A stretch of 10,508 bases of DNA from positions 1-10,508 of the forward strand of contig CALQJP020000050.1 in the NCBI GenBank assembly GCA_943330925.2. Direction: 5' to 3'. Of the stretch, positions 5,470 through 10,508 are shown in pieces. Source of the DNA: Chryseobacterium gleum. Lineage in GTDB: Bacteria > Bacteroidota > Bacteroidia > Flavobacteriales_D > Sanyastnellaceae. The position numbers were made by a program, and so were the translations under genes. The first letter of the stretch is position 1, and each line of letters starts with the position of its first letter. Under the pieces are notes generated by a model. It was not told the origin of the DNA and made no database searches. It was given only the letters and a program-made list of their open reading frames with translations.

Positions 5470-5967
5470 ATGAAGAAATCTCATGTTATACTGTTGTTTT
5501 TTGTAGCACTCCTTGCTAACGGCTGCCATAAAGAAAACCATCATCATTCCGATTATTGCGATAACTTGATTACGGATACAATTGGCACAAATGATTCGTG
5601 TCGTATTTACATTCCAAGCGCATTCACCCCCAATGGAGATGGCTTCAATGACGTATACCAACCAGTACTGTTCAACGTCAAATCATGCAGTGTAGTTATC
5701 TATAACGAATGCAACGAGGTTGAATATTCAGAGATACAACCACTACAAGGATGGAATCCTGTAGACGACATAAAATATCTTCACACCTATTATGTGCGCA
5801 TTCAAGCCATTACCAACGAAAACCACCATATCGGATTATGCGGTGAACTCACGGCACTAAAGTGCATTCCGCGTGGGTCCGACATCAGTGACTTCACTTT
5901 TTCAGATCAATTTTCGTCTCTTGGACCTGAGTTCAACAGTAACGAAATATTGCCTTTCTGCCCGTAA
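5470..5967 (+). CDS. lipoprotein consisting mainly of a CHU_C / gliding-motility C-terminal-like domain
   Basis: A 165-aa protein. The N-terminus 'MKKSHVILLFFVALLANGC' is a lipoprotein signal with C19 as the probable lipidated residue, followed by a His-rich linker ('HKENHHHSDYC'). Residues 46-63 read 'IYIPSAFTPNGDGFNDVY', the hallmark opening of the CHU_C domain used as a type B sorting domain for the type IX secretion system. Strand-like 'CSVVIYNECNEVEYSE' (73-88), 'GW' (94-95), 'HTYYVRIQAIT' (105-115) and 'GLCGELTALKC' (122-132) follow the usual order of that domain. Unusual points: there is no large passenger before the domain, the protein is lipid-anchored, and a 33-residue tail ('IPRGSDISDFTFSDQ' onward) follows the point where the domain normally ends the protein. 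It has eight Cys in all. Role unknown; a surface or periplasmic lipoprotein using the fold structurally rather than as a sorting tag is plausible. Confidence 0.8.
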   Translation: MKKSHVILLFFVALLANGCHKENHHHSDYCDNLITDTIGTNDSCRIYIPSAFTPNGDGFNDVYQPVLFNVKSCSVVIYNECNEVEYSEIQPLQGWNPVDDIKYLHTYYVRIQAITNENHHIGLCGELTALKCIPRGSDISDFTFSDQFSSLGPEFNSNEILPFCP

Positions 5968-6074
5968 CGATTATAAAAACAGCAATGAAATTCTCGGATA
6001 TAAAGAAATAGGCAGGTTGAGTTATTATAAGAGCGCTGAGGGAAAAAGTCGCTTATGTGAGCTATGCTAGTCTA

Positions 6075-6191
6075 TTATACCTTTCCGCACTCGCCACACT
6101 TGCTCTTATTGCGCGTCCACTGACCATAGAACGATCGCCCGAGGTAGACTGCGGCTATTGAGATAGTTATTATGGTGAGAACGGCTTGCAT
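6075..6191 (-). CDS. FeoB-associated Cys-rich membrane protein
   Basis: A 38-aa protein starting at the ATG at 6191-6189, which shares one base with the feoB stop codon (TAATG), so it is translated by coupling to feoB. A longer in-frame reading from 6317 lies inside feoB in another frame and is rejected. Seen: one transmembrane segment at about 2-18 ('QAVLTIITISIAAVYLG'), a basic stretch ('QWTRNKSK') and a terminal C-x2-C ('KCGECGKV', C32 and C35). This order matches the small FeoB-associated Cys-rich membrane proteins (Pfam p12 family) found after feoB in many Bacteroidota and Firmicutes. The pair of cysteines may bind iron or a cluster, perhaps helping Fe(II) delivery at the membrane; this is inferred, not shown. 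It ends the operon. No clear hairpin terminator was seen between 6074 and 5968. Confidence 0.8.
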   Translation of the reverse strand: MQAVLTIITISIAAVYLGRSFYGQWTRNKSKCGECGKV

Positions 6192-8143
6192 TACGATAAG
6201 ACTTGAAAGGTAATGAATGCAGCCACGTAAGCCAAAACCCCCATATACACCAGCTGTATAATAGGCCACTTCCACGACTTCGTTTCGCGGCGAACCACCG
6301 CAAACGTTGCCATACACTGCATGGCGTAGACATAAAACACCATGAGAGACATGCCCGAAGCCACGGTGTATACAGGCTTCCCACTGTCGGACCAGCGCTC
6401 CTGACGCAGGCGGTCGATAAGCGCCGAGTTTTCTTCGAAGTCTTCGCCCACGCTGTAGATGGTGGCCATGCTGCCTACGAATACCTCGCGGGCCGCAAAG
6501 GAGGTAATGAGCGAAATGCCCATCTTCCAGTCATAGCCCAGCGGCTTTATAACGGGCTCAATAGCATGCCCCAAAATTCCAATATACGAGTTCTCCAGTC
6601 GCGCGGCTGCTTTCATCTGTTCTTCCTCACCTGGCATAGCCTGCATCGCCGCTGCTTGTTCGGCTTGCTCGATGCGATGCGAAGGTCCATAACTAGCCAA
6701 GGCCCATAGTAAAATGGAAATAGCGACGATGACGCGGCCGGCATCCCAGGCAAAGACGCGCACCTTTTCCAGCAGATTAATGCCTACTTCTTTCCAGCGA
6801 GGCATTCGATAAAGAGGCATTTCCAATATAAGATAACTGGGCTCGCCCGTTTTGATAAAACGCTTCATAATACCAGCCACGGCCAATGCAGAAAACAAAC
6901 CCAAGGCATACAAGCCCAACAATACCAGCCCTTGCAAGTCGAACACTCCCCATACTCGCTGGTCGGGTATGACTAAAGCGATAAGCAAGGTGTAAACAGG
7001 GATACGCGCCGAACAACTCATGAGCGGCGCTACCATGATGGTCACAATGCGGTCTTTGAACGTACTGATGGTGCGCGTGGCCATCACCCCGGGTATGGCG
7101 CAGGCCACACTCGACATCAGAGGCACTACACTCTTGCCATTCAGGCCGAATGGCCGCACCAACCTATCCATCAAGAATACCACACGAGCCATGTAGCCCG
7201 ACTCTTCGAGCAGCGATAGAAAGAAGAACAAAATGGCTATCTGGGGCACAAATACCAATACGCCGCCTATGCCGGGTATTACACCTTCGGCAATCAGATT
7301 GGTAAAGGTGCCTTCGGGCATGTGCTCCTGAGCCCAAATGGAAAACTGCAAAAACCAGCCATCAATGAAATCCATGGGTATGGCTGCCAGTTGAAAAATG
7401 AACTGGAAAATCAGCAATAAGACTCCCAGAAAAATGAGATAGCCCCAAACACGATGCACCAATAGCGCATCCAGTCTTCTTGTTGGTGATTCTTTGACCT
7501 GTGGTGCTGAGCGATTCACGCCAATGAGCAGCTTCCGAATTGCCTCAAAACGAAGCTCTGCATCGGTCTGCTGGGCCGTCGTGTCATCTTTTATTTCAAC
7601 CGGATGTGTGGGTGAAAATGGAGGATTGCTTTCGCCTCCCGCCGCATTTACAAGCGCTTTCTTCAAACGATCCACTCCTTCGCCCGTGCGCGCATTGACC
7701 GTAACCACAGTGACGCCGCCGAGCCGCTTCGAAAGCAGTTGCTTGTCGACAACCAATCCCTTTTGCTTGTTCACGTCATCCATCGTAAGCACAAGCACCG
7801 TCGGTATGTTCAAGTCGTGAACCTGGGTGAAGAGCAACAGATTGCGTTCCAAATTGGTGGCGTCAACCACCACTACAACGGCCTCCGGAAAATCAGCATG
7901 CTGAGTGTCCGAAAGTATTTCAATAACCACCCGTTCATCCTTTGACCGAGGGAACACACTGTAAACCCCCGGTAAATCCAGTATTTGGACAGTATTCCCA
8001 TTCTCAAGCACGCACTCTCCCCATTTCTTGTCGAGGGTAATGCCTGGATAGTTACCCACGTGCTGACGCATGCCCGTGAGGAGGTTGAACAACGAGCTCT
8101 TACCGGTATTGGGGTTTCCTATGAGCGCAATTTTCCGAATCAT
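6191..8143 (-). CDS. feoB: ferrous iron transport protein B
   Basis: A 650-aa inner-membrane Fe(II) transporter with an N-terminal G-protein domain. Seen: G1 GNPNTGKS (9-16), G2 'NYPGIT' (31-36), G3 DLPG (56-59), G4 position 'LTMDD' (119-123) and G5-like 'VNARTGEG' (149-156). A helical linker region of about 165-225 follows. The membrane part includes the gate motifs 'EESGYMARVVFLMDRL' (313-328), 'SVACAIPGVMATRT' (345-358) with C348, 'MVAPLMSCSARIPVY' (370-384) with C377, 'SFAAREVFVGSMATIYSVG' (548-566) and 'YAMQCMATFAV' (606-616) with C610. The length is at the short end for FeoB (Escherichia coli has 773) but the domains are complete. The G4 motif has Thr where NxxD is usual. The start overlaps the feoA stop as ATGA, and the stop overlaps the Cys-rich gene. 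Regulation by iron would be expected, but no Fur box could be picked out with confidence. Confidence 0.97.
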   Translation of the reverse strand: MIRKIALIGNPNTGKSSLFNLLTGMRQHVGNYPGITLDKKWGECVLENGNTVQILDLPGVYSVFPRSKDERVVIEILSDTQHADFPEAVVVVVDATNLERNLLLFTQVHDLNIPTVLVLTMDDVNKQKGLVVDKQLLSKRLGGVTVVTVNARTGEGVDRLKKALVNAAGGESNPPFSPTHPVEIKDDTTAQQTDAELRFEAIRKLLIGVNRSAPQVKESPTRRLDALLVHRVWGYLIFLGVLLLIFQFIFQLAAIPMDFIDGWFLQFSIWAQEHMPEGTFTNLIAEGVIPGIGGVLVFVPQIAILFFFLSLLEESGYMARVVFLMDRLVRPFGLNGKSVVPLMSSVACAIPGVMATRTISTFKDRIVTIMVAPLMSCSARIPVYTLLIALVIPDQRVWGVFDLQGLVLLGLYALGLFSALAVAGIMKRFIKTGEPSYLILEMPLYRMPRWKEVGINLLEKVRVFAWDAGRVIVAISILLWALASYGPSHRIEQAEQAAAMQAMPGEEEQMKAAARLENSYIGILGHAIEPVIKPLGYDWKMGISLITSFAAREVFVGSMATIYSVGEDFEENSALIDRLRQERWSDSGKPVYTVASGMSLMVFYVYAMQCMATFAVVRRETKSWKWPIIQLVYMGVLAYVAAFITFQVLS

Positions 8144-8379
8144 GCTTCCTCCCCTGTTTCTTCTTCTACCAGAACCATCGCGGCCTCGTCGATGCGCAAT
8201 GAAAGCATGGATGTTCCTAAATCAACGGCTATCGGGCCATTAAAGGGAGCTCGGAAAAGCACCCTCACGCGACATCCTTTGTACAATCCCATTTCCACCA
8301 AGCGCGGAGCCAACCTACCCGGCTGTATTTCTACAACCTGAGCAGAAACGGCATCAGTCAATGTTGAAAGGGGCTTCAT
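8140..8379 (-). CDS. feoA: ferrous iron transport protein A
   Basis: The frame opens at 8487, but the ATG at 8379 ('MKPLSTLTDAVSAQVVEIQ') is preferred. It gives a 79-aa product of normal FeoA length, while the longer reading adds 36 residues without similarity and uses up almost the whole divergent promoter region. FeoA is a small cytosolic SH3-like beta-barrel that works with FeoB in Fe(II) uptake. Seen: 'AQVVEIQPGRLAPRLVEMGLYKGCRVRVLFRAPFNGPIAVDLGTSMLSLRIDEAAMVLVE' in pieces, with the typical 'RL.EMGL..G..V' core (about 22-34), the 'AP..GP' turn (41-46) and the closing 'LRIDEAAMVLVE' strand (58-69). Its TGA overlaps the feoB ATG by four bases (ATGA), so translation is coupled. It is divergent from the ABC-F gene across 119 bp. 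Confidence 0.93.
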   Translation of the reverse strand: MKPLSTLTDAVSAQVVEIQPGRLAPRLVEMGLYKGCRVRVLFRAPFNGPIAVDLGTSMLSLRIDEAAMVLVEEETGEEA

Positions 8380-8498
8380 TTTACAATGTATGGCGCAAGA
8401 TGCAACCAAATAGTGGAAGCTACCTATACCCACATCGCGGTATATCGAATCAAATACCCGTGTGGTGTCGTATCTTCGCGCCCGCAAAAATTAGGCTC
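8380..8498. promoter_or_regulatory. divergent promoter region of feoA and the ABC-F gene
   Basis: These 119 bp separate the preferred starts of feoA (minus) and the ABC-F gene (plus). TATCTTCG at 8471-8478 is a near match to the Bacteroidota -7 box TAnnTTTG and lies 20 bp before the ABC-F ATG, a sensible leader length. No convincing box was found for feoA, nor a clear Fur-type 19-bp palindrome, so iron control is expected from the family but not seen. Confidence 0.4.
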
Positions 8499-10133
8499 AT
8501 GCTCAACGTTTCCAATGTATCGCTTCGCTACGGCAAGCGCACCCTGTTTGATGAAGTGAACATCAAGTTCACCCACGGTAACTGCTACGGTGTTATCGGA
8601 GCCAACGGTGCCGGTAAGTCTACCTTCCTGAAAATCCTTTCGGGTGAAATAGATCCCATGACGGGCGACATCAGCATGGGCCCCGGCGAACGCATGAGCG
8701 TTTTGAAGCAGAACCACTTCGAGTTCGACAGCTTCACCGTGCTGAACACGGTGCTCACAGGCAACAAAAAGCTGTGGGATTTGATGCAAGAGAAAGACGC
8801 CCTCTATGCGAAGGAAGACTTTTCGGACAAGGACGGTGAAAAGGCAGCGGAGCTTGAAACCCTGTTTGCTGAGATGGATGGCTGGAACGCAGAAAGCGAT
8901 GCAGCCAACTTGCTCAGCGGCCTGGGCATCAAAGAAGACCTTCACCACACCCTCATGAGTGAGTTGAGCGGGAAAGACAAGGTGCGTGTGCTCTTGGCGC
9001 AGGCGCTGTTCGGTAACCCCGAGATTCTCCTGCTCGATGAGCCTACCAACGACTTGGACGTGGAAACCATTACCTGGTTGGAAAACTTCCTTGCCGACTT
9101 TCAGAATACGGTAATCGTGGTATCGCACGACCGTCACTTTCTCGACTCAGTGTGCACGCACATCGTCGACATCGACTTCAGCAAGATACAGCTTTACACC
9201 GGCAACTACACTTTCTGGTACGAGTCGAGCCAGTTGGCATTGCGTCAGCGAGCCGACCAAAACAAGAAGGTAGAAGACAAGCGCAAAGAATTGCAGGAAT
9301 TCGTGGAGCGTTTCAGTGCGAACGCTTCGAAATCGCGCCAGGCAACGAGCCGCAAGAAATTGCTCGACAAGCTTGTGATCGACAATATTCAGCCATCGAC
9401 CCGCAAATACCCGGGCATCATATTCCGTCCCGATCGCGAATGCGGCGATCAGATTTTGAACATCGAGAACCTCTCGAAACACTCAGCCGAAGGCCAGTTG
9501 TTGTTCGCGGATGTGTCGTTCAAACTGCTCAAAGGCGACAAGGTGGCTATCCTTTCGCGCGAGCACAGCGCCATCACTGCATTTTTCGACATCATCGGTG
9601 GTGAGGCTACTCCCGAAACCGGTGAGGTTGAATGGGGCAGCACCATTACAACGGCTTACCTACCCAACGAAAACGCGAAGTACTTCCAGGCCAACGACAA
9701 TTTGATCGACTGGCTGCGTCAGTATTCTCGTGATAAAGACGAGACCTATGTGCGCGGCTTCTTAGGGAAGATGCTCTTCAGCGGAGAAGAGGTGATGAAG
9801 ATGTGTAACGTGCTGAGCGGCGGTGAGAAAGTGCGTTGCATGATTTCACGCATGATGCTCAACGGAGCGAACTGTCTTATCATGGACGAGCCCACCAACC
9901 ACCTCGACCTCGAGTCGATTACAGCCTTCAACAATGCCATGAAAGACTGGAAGCACGTGGCGCTCTTCACCTCGCATGACCACGAGTTTGTGGAAACCGT
10001 GGCCAACCGCATCATCGAAATAACTCCCAACGGCATCATCGACAAGCGCATGAGCTACGATGAATACCTGGCCGATAAGCAGATCAAGGCCATGCGTGAA
10101 GGGATGTATGAGAATGGTGGGGTGAGGGTTTAG
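8499..10133 (+). CDS. ABC-F family ATPase (YkpA-like)
   Basis: The frame opens at 8361, but the ATG at 8499 ('MLNVSNVSLRYGKRTLFDEVN') is preferred because ABC-F domain 1 begins there and a -7-like box lies 20 bp upstream; the product has 544 aa. ABC-F proteins are soluble and act on the ribosome (translation factors or ribosome protection). Seen in domain 1: Walker A GANGAGKST (34-42), signature LSGKDK (156-161), Walker B LLLDEPTND (177-185) and SHD (209-211). The inter-domain linker at about 235-300 is highly charged ('RQRADQNKKVEDKRKELQ', 'SRQATSRKKLLDKL'). In domain 2, signature LSGGEK (439-444), Walker B LIMDEPTNHLD (460-470) and SHD (492-494) are present. The second P-loop is not canonical: 'VAILSREHSAITAFFDII' (349-366) lacks GxxGxGK. 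From memory this is shared by YkpA-like relatives, so it is probably a lineage trait and not damage. It has no transmembrane segments. Specific resistance cannot be assigned. Confidence 0.93.
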   Translation: MLNVSNVSLRYGKRTLFDEVNIKFTHGNCYGVIGANGAGKSTFLKILSGEIDPMTGDISMGPGERMSVLKQNHFEFDSFTVLNTVLTGNKKLWDLMQEKDALYAKEDFSDKDGEKAAELETLFAEMDGWNAESDAANLLSGLGIKEDLHHTLMSELSGKDKVRVLLAQALFGNPEILLLDEPTNDLDVETITWLENFLADFQNTVIVVSHDRHFLDSVCTHIVDIDFSKIQLYTGNYTFWYESSQLALRQRADQNKKVEDKRKELQEFVERFSANASKSRQATSRKKLLDKLVIDNIQPSTRKYPGIIFRPDRECGDQILNIENLSKHSAEGQLLFADVSFKLLKGDKVAILSREHSAITAFFDIIGGEATPETGEVEWGSTITTAYLPNENAKYFQANDNLIDWLRQYSRDKDETYVRGFLGKMLFSGEEVMKMCNVLSGGEKVRCMISRMMLNGANCLIMDEPTNHLDLESITAFNNAMKDWKHVALFTSHDHEFVETVANRIIEITPNGIIDKRMSYDEYLADKQIKAMREGMYENGGVRV

Positions 10134-10167
10134 GGACTGGGGACTGAGGACTGGGGACTGGGGACTG
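10133..10167. repeat. GGGACTG heptamer tandem array, left copy
   Basis: Five consecutive 7-bp units of GGGACTG (the third begins with A) start at the last base of the ABC-F stop codon. A degenerate sixth unit (AAGACGG) follows. The same heptamer array returns at 10461-10482, so the two bracket the gene-free region between them. Confidence 0.85.
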
Positions 10168-10234
10168 AAGACGGCTAAAGACAAGGCTTATTGCTAGCAG
10201 CAGCGGTGCCGCTATCAGCCACACCTGCCGCGCT

Positions 10235-10256
10235 CCCCTCTCCTTTTGGAGAGGGG
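10235..10256. repeat. 9-bp perfect hairpin with TTTT loop
   Basis: CCCCTCTCC and GGAGAGGGG flank TTTT. The stem is perfect over nine pairs, and the outer bases (T/T) do not extend it. No T run follows on either strand within a few bases, so it is not a standard terminator, although it lies about 100 bp after the ABC-F gene and could stop or protect that mRNA. From memory, near-identical hairpins are scattered through many Bacteroidota genomes. Confidence 0.7.
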
Positions 10257-10261
10257 TTGGG

Positions 10262-10443
10262 CCTCGACTACGCTCGGCCACCGATAGCATTACGCGTATG
10301 CATTGTCCTCGGCTCCGCTCGGCCGACGCCAGCGTTCACCGAGCGCAGCCGAGGACGGTCACCGAGCGCAGCCGAGGACGGTCACCGAGCGCAGCCGAGG
10401 TGCAATCGCGCGGGAAACGACCGGTGCCCGAGCGAAGTCGAGG
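10262..10443. repeat. six copies of the 16-bp core CCGAGCGnAGnCGAGG, in both orientations
   Basis: Reverse-oriented copies lie at 10262-10277 and 10307-10322; forward copies at 10339-10354, 10362-10377, 10385-10400 and 10428-10443. The variable positions read T/T, G/C, C/C, C/C, C/C and A/T when all are put in the forward direction. Reverse and forward copies can pair as long stems. Such cores recur between genes in Bacteroidota as I recall, which suggests a dispersed repeat family. Confidence 0.75.
10336..10400. repeat. 23-bp tandem repeat, 2.8 copies
   Basis: Units start at 10336, 10359 and 10382. The first two are identical over 23 bp and the third is identical over its first 19 bp, then diverges (GTGCAA follows CCGAGG). 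Each unit is the 16-bp core plus a seven-base connector. Perfect identity suggests recent duplication by slippage. Confidence 0.85.
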
Positions 10444-10460
10444 GCCCTTTTTAGCTACTA

Positions 10461-10482
10461 GGGACTGGGGACTGGGGACTGG
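10461..10482. repeat. GGGACTG heptamer tandem array, right copy
   Basis: Three perfect GGGACTG units plus one further G, in the same orientation as the left array (10133-10167). The two form a direct-repeat pair about 330 bp apart around the repeat mosaic. Confidence 0.85.
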
Positions 10483-10508
10483 AATCAGTTGTAAGTATTC
10501 ATTAGTAA

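Larger units (their letters stand above)
10134..10508. other. 375-bp gene-free repeat mosaic
   Basis: No gene is supported: a plus-strand frame at 10191-10454 is made of the repeats themselves (Pro/Arg/Ser-rich) and is rejected. From left to right the stretch holds a GGGACTG array, a 9-bp perfect hairpin, two reverse and four forward copies of a CCGAGCG-type core (three of them in 23-bp tandem units), a GGGCCCTTTTT string near 10443, and a second GGGACTG array. It is much richer in GC than other gaps in the window. The right end (10483-10508) is ordinary A/T-rich sequence. Confidence 0.7.

Noticed and set aside
6203..6709. 168-codon plus-strand frame inside feoB
   Set aside because: It is antisense to the well-supported feoB membrane domain; its His/Arg-rich translation is a shadow.
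8424..9137. 237-codon minus-strand frame inside the ABC-F gene
   Set aside because: It is antisense to conserved ABC-F motifs and has no recognisable domain.
10336..10400. Possible CRISPR array
   Set aside because: The 23-bp units are directly adjacent with no unique spacers, and no cas genes are in the window.
10191..10454. 87-codon plus-strand frame in the right-end repeats
   Set aside because: Its translation is built from the 23-bp and core repeats and has no independent coding evidence.

Overview
The window looks like chromosomal DNA of a Bacteroidota species. The evidence is a lipoprotein with an 'IPSAFTPNGDGFND' motif typical of the CHU_C / gliding-motility C-terminal domain, an ABC-F protein of the YkpA-like type, a feoA-feoB-Cys-rich operon, short A/T-rich start regions without clear Shine-Dalgarno sequences, and two TATCTTCGC boxes just upstream of genes that resemble the Bacteroidota -7 element (TAnnTTTG). 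The genus cannot be told from the sequence.

Layout. (1) Positions 1-2631, minus strand: five closely spaced genes, probably one transcription unit, in the order 76-aa secreted protein, CAP-domain protein, DUF1287 protein, GH25 lysozyme-like protein, and a membrane protein with an HExxH motif that runs off the left edge. The first four have an N-terminal export signal or hydrophobic anchor, and two belong to families linked to peptidoglycan. (2) Positions 2843-3286, plus strand: an unrecognised secreted protein, followed by a GC-rich non-coding stretch with an inverted repeat. (3) Positions 3605-4117, minus strand: a small helix-turn-helix regulator with a coiled-coil tail. A 41-bp tandem repeat built on GTGTAC/GTACAC half-sites lies directly upstream, and a separate 10-bp inverted repeat lies further up. 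(4) Positions 4533-5168, plus strand: a MntA/HepT toxin-antitoxin pair. The antitoxin is intact; the toxin is split by an apparent one-base loss in an A run. (5) Positions 5470-5967: a small lipoprotein consisting mostly of a CHU_C-like domain. (6) Positions 6075-8379, minus strand: feoA-feoB-Cys-rich membrane protein, an Fe(II) uptake operon whose stop and start codons overlap. (7) Positions 8499-10133, plus strand: an ABC-F ATPase divergent from feoA. (8) Positions 10133-10508: a gene-free repeat mosaic of GGGACTG heptamers, a 9-bp perfect hairpin, and six copies of a CCGAGCGnAGnCGAGG core, three of them in a 23-bp tandem array.

How the genes relate. The Feo genes form a clear functional unit: cytosolic SH3-like partner, GTPase-coupled Fe(II) channel, small Cys-rich membrane partner. 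MntA and HepT form another, probably toxin-dead as sequenced. The HTH gene and its repeat array look like an autoregulated circuit, but no binding data exist here. The five-gene minus-strand cluster is the best candidate for an undescribed secreted system, perhaps for cell-wall remodelling or attack on other cells; that role is inference from families and gene order.
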